Positions 1-6,641 are shown, numbered from the stretch's first letter. The stretch is 47,314 nt of DNA from an uncultured Blautia sp. (GCF_947654165.1 NZ_CANTKB010000024.1:1-47314), one strand, 5' to 3'. The notes: generated from the letters alone by a model not told the origin. Numbers and translations are program-made.

Positions 1-36
1 GCCGTGAGGTCGCAGGTTCAAATCCTGTTGCCCCGA
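1..36 (+). tRNA. 3' end of a tRNA (probably tRNA-Pro), cut by the window edge
   Basis: The T arm is clear: a 5-bp stem GCAGG/CCTGT (one G-T pair) around loop TTCAAAT, then the 3' acceptor strand TGCCCCG with discriminator A at 36. The implied 5' strand CGGGGCA would give a C1-G72 pair with A73, which fits tRNA-Pro, but the anticodon is outside the window. No CCA is encoded. It is either the chromosomal attachment gene of a prophage or a phage tRNA. Confidence 0.75.
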
Positions 37-82
37 TTTTTCCTTTGAAATCAAGGGTTTCAAGAGTTGTTGCGAACATATG

Positions 83-114
83 TTTTGATTACTTTTGATT
101 ACTTTGTAATCAAA
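83..114. repeat. Tandem TTTTGATTAC repeats plus an inverted copy (candidate integrase arm sites)
   Basis: TTTTGATTAC occurs twice head to tail (83-92, 93-102), followed by GTAATCAAA (106-114), the same word inverted. Short repeats just inside a tRNA-borne attachment site are typical arm-type sites of tyrosine integrases. The role is inferred; the integrase gene is not in the window. Confidence 0.5.
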
Positions 115-150
115 TTGATTTATTAAATACATAAGAAAGGGGAAACACTT

Positions 151-186
151 ATGTATGACATGAAAATTAAGTATTTTAATTGGTAG
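151..186 (+). CDS. Possible 11-residue leader peptide
   Basis: ATG at 151 follows AAGGGG at normal spacing and reads MYDMKIKYFNW before TAG. A short stem with a T-run follows at once (187-209). This could be a leader peptide with attenuator or chance; no homology can be judged at this length. Confidence 0.2.
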   Translation: MYDMKIKYFNW

Positions 187-209
187 GTCGCTTTATGCGA
201 TTTTTTTTT
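187..209 (+). terminator. Short hairpin with a nine-T run
   Basis: TCGC (188-191), loop TTTAT, GCGA (197-200), then T201-T209. The stem is only 4-5 bp but the T tract is long, so it could stop transcription entering from the tRNA side just before the next promoter. Confidence 0.45.
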
Positions 210-236
210 GACCTTTTATGCTATATATTATATAAT
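208..236 (+). promoter_or_regulatory. Sigma-A type promoter for the DUF4417 gene
   Basis: TTGACC (208-213), 17-bp spacer, TATAAT (231-236). It is placed 26 bp before the start codon of the next gene, which has GGGAGGG as ribosome site. Confidence 0.75.
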
Positions 237-261
237 AAGTGTGTGAATTGGGAGGGATTAT

Positions 262-939
262 ATGTACATTGGTCTCCATACCATAGAAGATGTTATGCGA
301 GAATACCTTATACAAGGCTCAAATTTGGACAAATACGGAGTTCCAGAACTTTATCCAATAAATGTATCGAATATCACTGATTCAGTCGATTTTGGCGAAT
401 CTTTTAACCGCAGAATAAAGAATCACAGAAAATTGAATGTTAACTTTTATGTGAATGACAATGTGTTTACCAGATTGTGGAATAACCCGGATAAATACAT
501 AGAGCATCTGAAATGCTTTCATTCAGTAATTGCCCCGGATTTTTCTATATCTACAGGATTAACCGGTATGCCATTTGCGATGAACCTTTGGAACAAATAT
601 AGGAATCATGCTCTGGCATGGTACATGACGGTTCAAGGAATCAATGTTATTCCGTCTGTAAGTATTCTTGATCGTGATAACTGGGACTGGGGATTTTCTG
701 GACTTCCAAAGAGAAGTGTTTTATCCTGCTGTACAAATGGAAGAGTAAGGGCAAAAGCCGCAAGGTTAGAATTTTGCGAGGGATTCTATGAGATGTGCGA
801 AAGGTTAGAACCTCTGAGGGTAATCATTGTAGGGCATATACCAGATGAATTAAATAGTCCGGTGGAGGTTATTAGTTTGAAATCCAGAAACCAAAAATTC
901 AATGAAGAAATGAGGGAAAAGAATGGGAACAAGCACTGA
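262..939 (+). CDS. DUF4417 domain protein
   Basis: 225 residues. The body matches my memory of the DUF4417 family found in phages and mobile elements: a conserved centre with APDFSISTG, a following WNKYRN region and a late G-hydrophobic segment (VIIVGHIP) near residue 190. The function of the family is not known to me. ATG 262 has a good ribosome site and a consensus promoter just upstream. The 3' end overlaps the next tiny gene by 17 bp, so they are probably co-transcribed. Confidence 0.75.
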   Translation: MYIGLHTIEDVMREYLIQGSNLDKYGVPELYPINVSNITDSVDFGESFNRRIKNHRKLNVNFYVNDNVFTRLWNNPDKYIEHLKCFHSVIAPDFSISTGLTGMPFAMNLWNKYRNHALAWYMTVQGINVIPSVSILDRDNWDWGFSGLPKRSVLSCCTNGRVRAKAARLEFCEGFYEMCERLEPLRVIIVGHIPDELNSPVEVISLKSRNQKFNEEMREKNGNKH

Positions 940-1042
940 ACGATACCATAGAAAAAAACGTTTAAGGAAACAACAGGAGGAGAAACAAGAGGATATTAAG
1001 AAAAAATTAGAAAAACTTATTGAAAAGAATAGAACAAATTAA
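923..1042 (+). CDS. Small Lys/Glu-rich coiled-coil peptide
   Basis: 39 residues (MGTSTERYHRKKRL...), highly charged, probably one amphipathic helix. It starts inside the end of the DUF4417 gene, a translational-coupling arrangement, with GAGGG 6-10 bases upstream. No function recognised. Confidence 0.45.
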   Translation: MGTSTERYHRKKRLRKQQEEKQEDIKKKLEKLIEKNRTN

Positions 1043-1446
1043 AATTTTTGTTTTGTTCAAAATGACGGTTCCGATTTTAACGCTGACCGTTTTCTTGTGC
1101 TAAATGTTGGATGGATTTTAAAATTATAAAGCTACTTTTTTCTGAAAATTTACTGATTTATTTTGATGCTTTTTGATGGCAAAAATTCAGGGACTTAGCC
1201 AATTATCACACGTGAACGTAATTGCTATATAACAATTATAACAATGTGAAAATCGGAAAATGATCACAACATCCGTTTAAACAGCAACAAAGGCATACAG
1301 ACCATTTAAACATAAGCACAATAAAAGAAAACACCTTTATTTATGGTTTTTAATTATTTTTAGGTATATTTATCGTGATTACGCTTAAATAGCTTAAAAC
1401 GCAAAATAAAGCTTTATAACACAATAGCATTTTTTGTACGCTTTTC
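1043..1446. other. AT-rich gap with no gene recognised
   Basis: About 400 bp between convergent gene groups. I see no ORF with a ribosome site on either strand, only AT-rich sequence and weak short repeats. Confidence 0.5.
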
Positions 1447-1469
1447 AAGCCCAGAAAATTTCCGGGCTT
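1447..1469. terminator. Inverted repeat at the end of the minus-strand operon
   Basis: AAGCCC (1447-1452) and GGGCTT (1464-1469) enclose AGAAAATTTCC, itself partly self-complementary. It lies a few bases beyond the last minus-strand stop codon. No strong T-run on either side, so it is a weak terminator or RNA-stabilising hairpin. Confidence 0.45.
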
Positions 1470-1473
1470 AAAT

Positions 1474-1647
1474 TTAGATGTATTTTATTTGATTCTGATT
1501 TATTCCGGCATCTCGTATAAAATCACAAAATGAATCTTTTGCAATAAATTGTTTACAAATTATTTTTTCGTTTTGAATTTGCAATAACTCAAATCCATTA
1601 ACATTTTGAAATGTTGTTTCTTTACATAAAAAAATATTTTTATTCAT
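1474..1647 (-). CDS. Hypothetical protein, 57 aa
   Basis: Start at 1647 is chosen over an upstream one because AGGGGG precedes it at normal distance. The protein (MNKNIFLCKETTF...) is not recognised; it is mixed alpha/beta in look with two Cys. Last gene of a three-gene minus-strand operon (2563 to 1474). Confidence 0.5.
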   Translation of the reverse strand: MNKNIFLCKETTFQNVNGFELLQIQNEKIICKQFIAKDSFCDFIRDAGINQNQIKYI

Positions 1648-1681
1648 GTTGTTTCCCCCTGTTTTTTTTGATAAAAGACAG

Positions 1682-1700
1682 CCGGGGAACCGAACCCCGG
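1682..1700. other. GC-rich intergenic hairpin
   Basis: CCGGGG, loop AACCGAA, CCCCGG: a perfect 6-bp GC stem in AT-rich surroundings, between two minus-strand genes. No T-run, so processing or mRNA stability is more likely than termination. Confidence 0.5.
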
Positions 1701-1720
1701 AAAAAGCCTTTCTTTCTTGC

Positions 1721-2179
1721 TTAACAATTTTCGTCAAACCATTTTTCAGTTGATTTTCTTTCTGCCTCGTATTTTTTACGGTCATTAAAAATCGTTAAAG
1801 TAGTATCGCCCTCGCACCATGTATATATGAGCATTTCGGAATCATTAAAGCCAAACCCGGAATAATAAAAACCATAGGGGGCATAATTACAACCCAGCTT
1901 TTCTTTATCCATATACCATTTTTTAAGGCTGTCACCGATAAAACCGCGTAACATATAATTTCCGTTTTTGTCGGTATCTTCTTTGTCAAAAACGCTATCA
2001 ATATATTTTCGTGTTTCTTCTTTGATCTCCGGGAATTTGCTAAAATCTAATGGCGTGATGTCAAATTCGAGCTTGTTATAATCGCTCCAGCTCATTTTTC
2101 CGTTACAACAATCATTCACGGCGTTTTTTAATATTCTGTGCATTTCATTTCTTGTACATTTTATTGTCATTGTTTTCAT
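1721..2179 (-). CDS. Hypothetical protein, 152 aa
   Basis: Begins MKTMTIKCTRNEM with GAAAGGAAA upstream on the minus strand. N-terminal helical part, then an aromatic-rich half with FYYSGFGFNDSE and LIYTWCEGDTT. Not recognised; about the size of small phage or plasmid accessory proteins. Middle gene of the minus-strand trio, bounded on both sides by GC-rich hairpins. Confidence 0.6.
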   Translation of the reverse strand: MKTMTIKCTRNEMHRILKNAVNDCCNGKMSWSDYNKLEFDITPLDFSKFPEIKEETRKYIDSVFDKEDTDKNGNYMLRGFIGDSLKKWYMDKEKLGCNYAPYGFYYSGFGFNDSEMLIYTWCEGDTTLTIFNDRKKYEAERKSTEKWFDENC

Positions 2180-2212
2180 AATTTTCCTTTCTGGCTTGCC
2201 ATCATCAGACTA

Positions 2213-2251
2213 CCGGGAGCCGCCCGGATAGTGACGGGGAAAAGTCCCCGT
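2213..2251. other. Two adjacent GC-rich intergenic hairpins
   Basis: CCGGG/CCCGG (2213-2227) and ACGGGGA, loop AAAG, TCCCCGT (2234-2251). The second is a perfect 7-bp stem. They fill the gap between the first and second genes of the minus-strand operon. Confidence 0.5.
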
Positions 2252-2260
2252 TTCGGCTTA

Positions 2261-2563
2261 TTAAATTCTACAAAGTCCGCAGCTTGCAATGTGATCTTCC
2301 GCTTGTCCCTGCTTGTACTCCATGCGATAACGAAAGCGGATGTTTTCATATAACTGAAATTCTTCTATGTCCTCTTTGCTGGCTCTGTATACATAAATGG
2401 GTGTTTGTTTGAAATACTCGTTTTCGTTTTCCCAGCCGTCTAAAATTTCGATTGTTTCCACTCCCATATGAGAGCCGAAATAGTATTCGGCGATTTCTGT
2501 TAGTGTTCCGTTGATCCGAATTACAATGTAATCATCTTTTAAATTTACTTTTATGGTCATCAT
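2261..2563 (-). CDS. Hypothetical protein, 100 aa
   Basis: First gene of the minus-strand operon. Starts MMTIKVNLKDDYIVIRI after CAGGAGGAT. N-terminal beta-rich stretch, acidic centre (EILDGWENENEYF), C-terminal end with two Cys (CGLCRI). Function unknown. Its promoter at 2613-2641 overlaps one copy of the TAACRCAC operator word, so it is probably controlled with the divergent RHH gene. Confidence 0.55.
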   Translation of the reverse strand: MMTIKVNLKDDYIVIRINGTLTEIAEYYFGSHMGVETIEILDGWENENEYFKQTPIYVYRASKEDIEEFQLYENIRFRYRMEYKQGQAEDHIASCGLCRI

Positions 2564-2612
2564 GGTTTTAATCCTCCTGATTCAGTGTTTTGTTTTCCTT
2601 TGTTGTAACTAT

Positions 2613-2641
2613 ATTATAACACACATATATAAATAAAACAA
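2613..2641 (-). promoter_or_regulatory. Promoter of the minus-strand operon
   Basis: On the minus strand: TTGTTT, 17 bp, TATAAT (ATTATA at 2613-2618 on plus). A TAACACACATATAT word starting at 2617 overlaps the -10 and spacer. Confidence 0.65.
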
Positions 2642-2659
2642 GACGGAATAATTCACAAA

Positions 2660-2745
2660 TAACGCACATATAAAACGGGCGAAATTATGCAATGTGCATA
2701 ACGCATATATAACTATTGACAATATAACGCACTTATGATATTATA
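2660..2745 (+). promoter_or_regulatory. Operator cluster and promoter of the RHH gene
   Basis: TTGACA (2716-2721), 17 bp, TATTAT (2739-2744). The word TAACGCAC(A/T)TATRA recurs at 2660-2673, 2699-2712 (as TAACGCATATATAA) and 2725-2738, the last inside the spacer. Repeated words over promoters are the usual operator pattern of RHH repressors. Confidence 0.7.
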
Positions 2746-2777
2746 GATAATAATAAATAATGTTCGGAGGTGTAAAA

Positions 2778-2984
2778 ATGCCAGATATAGAGGAATTGAA
2801 AACTAGTGAAGCACAACGAAAAGCCGTGAGGGAATACGAAAAAAGAAACTACAGATTAAATATAGTGTTTCCAGATGGAACAAAGGAAAGAATAGAAGCG
2901 TTAAAATTAAATAAAACTAATTCTGCATTTATTAGAGATACTATACTTGCAAAACTCGATGAACTGGAAAAAATATTGAAATAA
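2778..2984 (+). CDS. Ribbon-helix-helix (Arc/CopG-type) regulator
   Basis: 68 residues from ATG 2778, chosen over the ATG at 2760 because CGGAGG lies just upstream of it. After a charged N-terminal helix comes a likely beta strand (RLNIVFPDGT) followed by two helices (ERIEALKLN and NSAFIRDTILAKLDEL), the RHH pattern. It lies between two near-identical 48-bp promoter/operator blocks (2698-2745 and 2981-3028), so autoregulation plus control of the downstream unit is the simple reading. Confidence 0.7.
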   Translation: MPDIEELKTSEAQRKAVREYEKRNYRLNIVFPDGTKERIEALKLNKTNSAFIRDTILAKLDELEKILK

Positions 2985-3028
2985 CGCACATATAACTATT
3001 GACAATATAACGCACTTATGATATTATA
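2981..3028 (+). promoter_or_regulatory. Second copy of the operator/promoter block
   Basis: Matches 2698-2745 over 48 bp apart from one or two bases. TTGACA (2999-3004), 17 bp, TATTAT (3022-3027); operator words at 2982-2995 and 3008-3021. It drives the next genes and starts within the stop region of the RHH gene. Confidence 0.75.
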
Positions 3029-3071
3029 TACTTGTAAGAAAGATAACGCAAAAGAAACGGAGGAGATGGAA

Positions 3072-3270
3072 ATGAGAGGAGCATTTAACACAATAATCCT
3101 GCATATGGGAGAAGAAGAGATGGCCGATTGAAAAAGAAGCAAAAGCAGATCTAGCAAAGTTCCGTTGCAAATATGAAGATGGATATATCACAGAGTATGC
3201 ACTTAAATGGTGCGAATGTGACGAGGATGGAGAATTTATACAGGGTTCGAATTTTGAACTTGCAGAATAA
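3072..3270 (+). pseudogene. Probable frameshifted small gene
   Basis: ATG 3072 follows GGAGG but its frame stops at 3129-3131 after 19 codons. A second frame open from 3097 to the TAA at 3268 reads like a real protein (WEKKRWPIEKEAKADLAKF, then CECDEDGEF and FELAE) but has no start codon of its own. One shift of the frame near 3105 would join them. It is either a recent frameshift or, less likely, recoding. Confidence 0.5.
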
Positions 3271-3286
3271 CAAGGAGGAAAACAGC

Positions 3287-3514
3287 ATGAAAACATTAGA
3301 TTATATTTACGGTGGAGTCGAAGAAATTGAGGTTGGAAACAAATACTATTTCGGACAGTTATGCGAAGGTGATGCAGATGCAGAAGAACTTCTGGAATCT
3401 GGAGCAATCGCAGTATATGGCGATGATGGCGAGGAAATTGTTTGTGATTTTGAAATTATAGAAAATAACAAAGATATTTTTGATACAATTGTGAAAGTTA
3501 CAGATATTAGATAA
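3287..3514 (+). CDS. Acidic hypothetical protein, 75 aa
   Basis: Begins MKTLDYIYGGVEEIEVG after AAGGAGG. Strongly acidic (runs such as CEGDADAEELLE and YGDDGEE). Acidic mini-proteins of phages are sometimes DNA mimics, but nothing here proves it. Same operon as the preceding frameshifted gene and the AP2 gene. Confidence 0.6.
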   Translation: MKTLDYIYGGVEEIEVGNKYYFGQLCEGDADAEELLESGAIAVYGDDGEEIVCDFEIIENNKDIFDTIVKVTDIR

Positions 3515-3516
3515 GA

Positions 3517-4233
3517 TTGGCGGTAACGCGTATGGGATATGCAAAAGCGAGTGATCTAGTTGGCAAAGAAATAAAAGGATTTAAGGTCCTAGATTGGAAA
3601 ACAGAAAAAGGGCGTGCATACCTGTTGGTAGTATGCCCACTATGTAAAAAACAAAAGTGGATGAGGCGAGATTTTATAAATGACCCAAAAACCCGTTCCT
3701 GTGGGTGTTATAACATTTCAAAAAATCAATTTAAGAGCGAAGATATAACAAAAAAACCATTTGGAAGGCTTACTGCAATACGCCCAACGGATAAGAAAGC
3801 AAGTAACGGAGCTGTTATATGGGAATGTAAGTGTTCCTGCGGAAATACAACGTATAGTAGCATCGGGCTTTTAAAAAAAGGCGCTGTTCGAAGTTGTGGC
3901 TGTTTAGGAGTAGAGAACAGCGTAAAAAATGGGAAGAACGCCGGAAAAATAATAAAAGAAGAATATTGTATAGCCGGTACAAACATTAATAATTTATCTG
4001 CAAAAACAAGAAAAAACAACACTTCTGGCATTAAGGGTGTTTGCTGGGACAAACGTAGAAACAAATGGTTAGCACAGATAAGGTTTCAGGGTCGTAATTA
4101 TAACCTGGGAAGATATGCGAAAATCGAAGATGCCGCAGAAGCCAGAAAGGAAGCAGAAGAGAAAAAATTCGGGGATTTTCTAAAATGGTATTACGAAACT
4201 TACCCCGAAAAGAAGAAGGGAGAAAATGGTTGA
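3517..4233 (+). CDS. AP2-domain DNA-binding protein with zinc-ribbon-like repeats
   Basis: 238 residues with TTG 3517, or 233 from ATG 3532; neither has a strong ribosome site. Two similar N-terminal units carry paired cysteines (CPLCKKQ ... RSCGC; ECKCSCGN ... RSCGC), probably metal-binding. An AP2/ERF-like three-strand domain follows at about 165-225 (SGIKGVCWDKRRNKWLAQI, RNYNLGRYA, DAAEARKEAE). AP2 domains often accompany homing endonucleases, but I see no HNH catalytic motif, so a DNA-binding role without cleavage is likely. Confidence 0.75.
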   Translation: MAVTRMGYAKASDLVGKEIKGFKVLDWKTEKGRAYLLVVCPLCKKQKWMRRDFINDPKTRSCGCYNISKNQFKSEDITKKPFGRLTAIRPTDKKASNGAVIWECKCSCGNTTYSSIGLLKKGAVRSCGCLGVENSVKNGKNAGKIIKEEYCIAGTNINNLSAKTRKNNTSGIKGVCWDKRRNKWLAQIRFQGRNYNLGRYAKIEDAAEARKEAEEKKFGDFLKWYYETYPEKKKGENG

Positions 4234-4398
4234 GTTTAAAGAGTTATTAGAAAGATCCGTCATGAACATGAAACAATTATAGCCGACATTTTGAGGATCA
4301 CAAGGAGCCTGGCAAATATGGTGATCAATGAATTAACAAAAGACGGCTATATCATCCAAACAAGCGGAAAATATGGCGGCTCTATGGTGGAATACTAA
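4226..4398 (+). pseudogene. Frameshifted small gene
   Basis: ATG 4226 overlaps the AP2 stop and reads MVEFKELLER, but the frame stops at TAG after 18 codons. The alternative frame from about 4256 continues sensibly (IRHEHETIIADILRI, then VINELTKDGYIIQ) to TAA 4396-4398. The two parts look like one helical protein split by a frameshift at about 4256. Confidence 0.55.
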
Positions 4399-4442
4399 GG
4401 TTGCTAAAAAAGAATTTTGATAATTTAATGCATTAAAATTTA

Positions 4443-4472
4443 AAACAGGCTCTTTTTATGGGTCTGTTTTTT
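4443..4472 (+). terminator. Rho-independent terminator
   Basis: AAACAGGCTC, loop TTTTTAT, GGGTCTGTTT, then more T: a 10-bp stem with two G-T pairs at the end of the RHH/AP2 operon. Confidence 0.65.
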
Positions 4473-4722
4473 GTGTGCATAAATATACAAACAATGCTAC
4501 CATATATAATATATATACATTCAATATTATTATTTTTATTAAAATTTAATTATTTAGGTATTGACAAATTGTATAATCTATATTAGCTATCTATGCTTTC
4601 ATCATATCCGTTATATTTTCCGCTTTTATTTATGTAACATAAATATTATATACCGCGCGCATATTATATATTTATATATACTTAATTTATTAATAGGGGT
4701 ATATTGTGCATAGAAAATATTA
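4473..4722. other. Very AT-rich gap
   Basis: About 250 bp of AT-rich sequence with repeated ATATAT tracts. A TTGACA near 4561 lacks a good -10 at the right distance. No gene recognised. Confidence 0.4.
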
Positions 4723-4751
4723 TTGACAGATAATTTGTATTGTGGTATTGT
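4723..4751 (+). promoter_or_regulatory. Promoter of the leader/Cys-rich peptide unit
   Basis: TTGACA (4723-4728), 17 bp, TATTGT (4746-4751). Predicted start of transcription near 4758, about 140 bases before the next good start codon. Confidence 0.7.
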
Positions 4752-4757
4752 TTAAAT

Positions 4758-4876
4758 CAATTAAACAGTGTTTGTTCGCATGATGAGAGCTAGCAAGCCT
4801 CTTGAAGAAATCTAACTGGTTGGACACGATCTGTAAAATAGGCCAGTCGGGAGAGCTTACGAGGCTCTTTTTTTAT
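4758..4876 (+). ncRNA. Structured leader ending in a terminator hairpin
   Basis: Two diverged copies of a 19-base element (GAGAGCT...CTCTT) lie at 4785-4803 and 4851-4869. ACTGG (4815-4819) can pair with CCAGT (4843-4847) between them. The second element forms AGAGC, loop TTACGAG, GCTCT followed by an eight-T run, so it is a terminator. The first element could pair with parts of the second and act as antiterminator. I do not recognise it as a known riboswitch. Confidence 0.5.
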
Positions 4877-4900
4877 TGTTTTTTAGGAGGTGCGGGAGAA

Positions 4901-5056
4901 ATGGCAGAAAGAAAATGTGTTTTCAGTTGTAATTACCTGGATGATTCCGGAGAGTGTGAAGCCGTTGGTACGGAGTGCACCGGGGATATGTGCGAGTGCT
5001 GGAAGTGCTGCCAGAACTGCACCAGATCAGAAGAATGTAGTGAATTAAAATATTAA
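4901..5056 (+). CDS. Cysteine-rich small protein, 51 aa
   Basis: ATG 4901 is chosen because TTAGGAGG lies just upstream; a longer frame from about 4802 runs through the terminator hairpin and is not credible. Ten cysteines, mostly in pairs (CVFSC, CECWKCCQNC, CTRSEEC), suggest two metal sites or a disulphide-rich fold. It lies directly after the structured leader, so its expression is probably attenuated. Confidence 0.6.
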   Translation: MAERKCVFSCNYLDDSGECEAVGTECTGDMCECWKCCQNCTRSEECSELKY

Positions 5057-5078
5057 CGTTGTAAAGTGTGGTGAAAAG

Positions 5079-5666
5079 ATGAAAGACAATACAGTAAATG
5101 TAAATGGGGTTGATGTTTATTTGCATGATATTTATTATTACTCAGATAAATACATTGCGGAAGAATTAGAACTATCTAAAGATGATCCAGATTATAGACA
5201 GATAGTATCTGATAATTTTGTAAGTATGATTTTGTATATACATGATAATATACAGAAACCTAGTAATGATGATATTAAATTATTAGATGATATATTTAAT
5301 ATATATATAAGATTGTGCAGTAAATATAAAGTATTACCTACACTGGAATGTTTTAGCTTCCTGGTTGGAGTGGAAAGAAGGACCTTTACAGATTGGAGTA
5401 ATGGGAAGACAAGAAGAACGACGCACTCCGACACGGTCAAAAAATGGTTTGATACTTGCAAGAGTTTTACAGTAAATCGGCTGAGTAATCAGCGCGGGAC
5501 AGATGCAAACCTGATCTTTGTAGCAAAGGCCGCTTATGGCATGGCCGAAGCAGTACCGACACAGCCAGCAGAACCGCAGGGCATCCCACAGCAGAGCCGA
5601 GAAGAGATTGCGGCCAGACACGCCGGATATATCGGGGCGAAGGAGCCGGAGAGACCGGATATATAG
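5079..5666 (+). CDS. Hypothetical phage protein, 195 aa
   Basis: N-terminal two thirds helical and acidic; the middle (LPTLECFSFLVGVERRTFTD) resembles a helix-turn-helix entry, followed by WSNGKTRRTTHSDTVKKW. The segment ANLIFVAKAAYGMAEA resembles the C-terminal helix of small terminase-like or phage regulatory proteins, then a Pro/Gln-rich tail. Upstream stop and this start are 22 bp apart. Function unassigned; DNA binding is my guess. Confidence 0.6.
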   Translation: MKDNTVNVNGVDVYLHDIYYYSDKYIAEELELSKDDPDYRQIVSDNFVSMILYIHDNIQKPSNDDIKLLDDIFNIYIRLCSKYKVLPTLECFSFLVGVERRTFTDWSNGKTRRTTHSDTVKKWFDTCKSFTVNRLSNQRGTDANLIFVAKAAYGMAEAVPTQPAEPQGIPQQSREEIAARHAGYIGAKEPERPDI

Positions 5667-5713
5667 CAAAATGCGGAAGATTAAACGCTGAATATGCTAG
5701 ATATTGATTATAG

Positions 5714-5749
5714 CAATGTAAAAACAGGGTACACTTTCTTTTTACATTG
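5714..5749. repeat. Perfect 11-bp inverted repeat
   Basis: CAATGTAAAAA (5714-5724) and TTTTTACATTG (5739-5749) with a 14-bp spacer, between two genes. It could be an operator or a hairpin; the T-rich right arm also fits a weak terminator. Confidence 0.55.
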
Positions 5750-5803
5750 TGAAATCGATAAATATTTGTGCAATATGACGATAAAAAAGAGGGGATAAAA
5801 ACC

Positions 5804-5965
5804 ATGAAAAGCCAGTGTTTTGTTAGCAGTACCCCGGTAGGGGTCTTATATAAGGGCATGGGTAGCCTGGGTGAGTCGTTCAAGTTCCCGAAAATACAAA
5901 AAAGCCTATTTCATACACGGAGGAACCAATATGTTAGTCGATATTACAGCAAGACAAACATTTAA
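5804..5965 (+). CDS. Possible small protein, 53 aa
   Basis: ATG 5804 has GAGGGG upstream and reads MKSQCFVSSTPVGVLYKG. The frame contains a perfect hairpin (ACCCC, GGTA, GGGGT at 5831-5844) and overlaps the next gene by 35 bp, so it may instead be a structured 5' leader. Confidence 0.3.
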   Translation: MKSQCFVSSTPVGVLYKGMGSLGESFKFPKIQKSLFHTRRNQYVSRYYSKTNI

Positions 5966-6221
5966 AGCAGATATAGAACCAGAAGAAGCATTTAGGATCC
6001 TTTGTAAAACACTTCACATGGAATTTATCTTGGAAGAAGATTTTGATTATTTTGTAATCGAAGATGAGTATGGAGAAAAAGCGGTTTACAAAACGGAGAA
6101 TGGTCGAGATAAGTGCGTAGACGATAGAGGAGGCCTGTTTATTGCGTTATGTAACGTGGCAGTAAATATGTTTCCAAACTTAGATTTTAGAAGTGCGGAT
6201 TACATTTATGGGAACCAATGA
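5931..6221 (+). CDS. Hypothetical protein, 96 aa
   Basis: Start 5931 is chosen for CGGAGG; the longer frame from 5871 lacks a site. Reads MLVDITARQTFKADIEPEEA, then an acidic core (LEEDFDYFVIEDEYGE) and a helical end. Looks like a compact alpha/beta phage accessory protein; not recognised. Confidence 0.6.
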   Translation: MLVDITARQTFKADIEPEEAFRILCKTLHMEFILEEDFDYFVIEDEYGEKAVYKTENGRDKCVDDRGGLFIALCNVAVNMFPNLDFRSADYIYGNQ

Positions 6222-6275
6222 TTCAAATTTTTCTCAAAAAAACAAAAAAGCCCCTCCGAAGAGAGACTTTAATGA

Positions 6276-6509
6276 TTATTCCGGTTTGCGTATATCAGAC
6301 ATGGTAAATGTGATTTTGGTATCTGGCTTGTATTCTACAGTAAGCTGACAGCCCAGAAAATCAAGGACGGATATTAAGTCTTGAGCAGACCAACTATCTC
6401 GTGAAAATTTATTTGTAACGGATTGTGGTTTAACTCCCATATATTCCGCAAGTTGATTAACCTTGATGCCTTTTTCTTTCATAATTTGCTTTATTTTATC
6501 ACTAACCAT
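6276..6509 (-). CDS. XRE-family helix-turn-helix repressor
   Basis: 77 residues from ATG at 6509 (AGGAGG upstream on the minus strand). The HTH is plain: IKVNQLAEYMGVKPQSVTNKF, residues 15-35, with a short C-terminal strand region (CQLTVEYKPDTKITF). Small for a CI repressor, closer to Cro or SinR size. Divergent from the recombinase gene with facing consensus promoters in the 130-bp gap, the usual phage switch layout. Confidence 0.8.
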   Translation of the reverse strand: MVSDKIKQIMKEKGIKVNQLAEYMGVKPQSVTNKFSRDSWSAQDLISVLDFLGCQLTVEYKPDTKITFTMSDIRKPE

Positions 6510-6531
6510 ATGGATACCTCCTTTTGAAGAT

Positions 6532-6560
6532 ATTATACTCAATAAAGTTTGAAAAATCAA
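6532..6560 (-). promoter_or_regulatory. Promoter of the XRE repressor
   Basis: On the minus strand: TTGATT, 17 bp, TATAAT (6537-6532). Confidence 0.65.
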
Positions 6561-6577
6561 TATAACAAACTATTTTA

Positions 6578-6606
6578 TTGACAATCAACTCAAAAACGTG
6601 TATAAT
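6578..6606 (+). promoter_or_regulatory. Perfect-consensus promoter of the recombinase operon
   Basis: TTGACA (6578-6583), 17 bp, TATAAT (6601-6606). It is 36 bp upstream of the recombinase start and divergent from the repressor, so it is the likely target of that repressor. Confidence 0.85.
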
Positions 6607-6641
6607 AAAAGAAAAAGGATAACTCACGGGAGGTGTTACAA

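Noticed and set aside
180..380. 66-codon plus-strand frame over the DUF4417 promoter
   Set aside because: It overlaps terminator, promoter and the start of a well supported gene in another frame.
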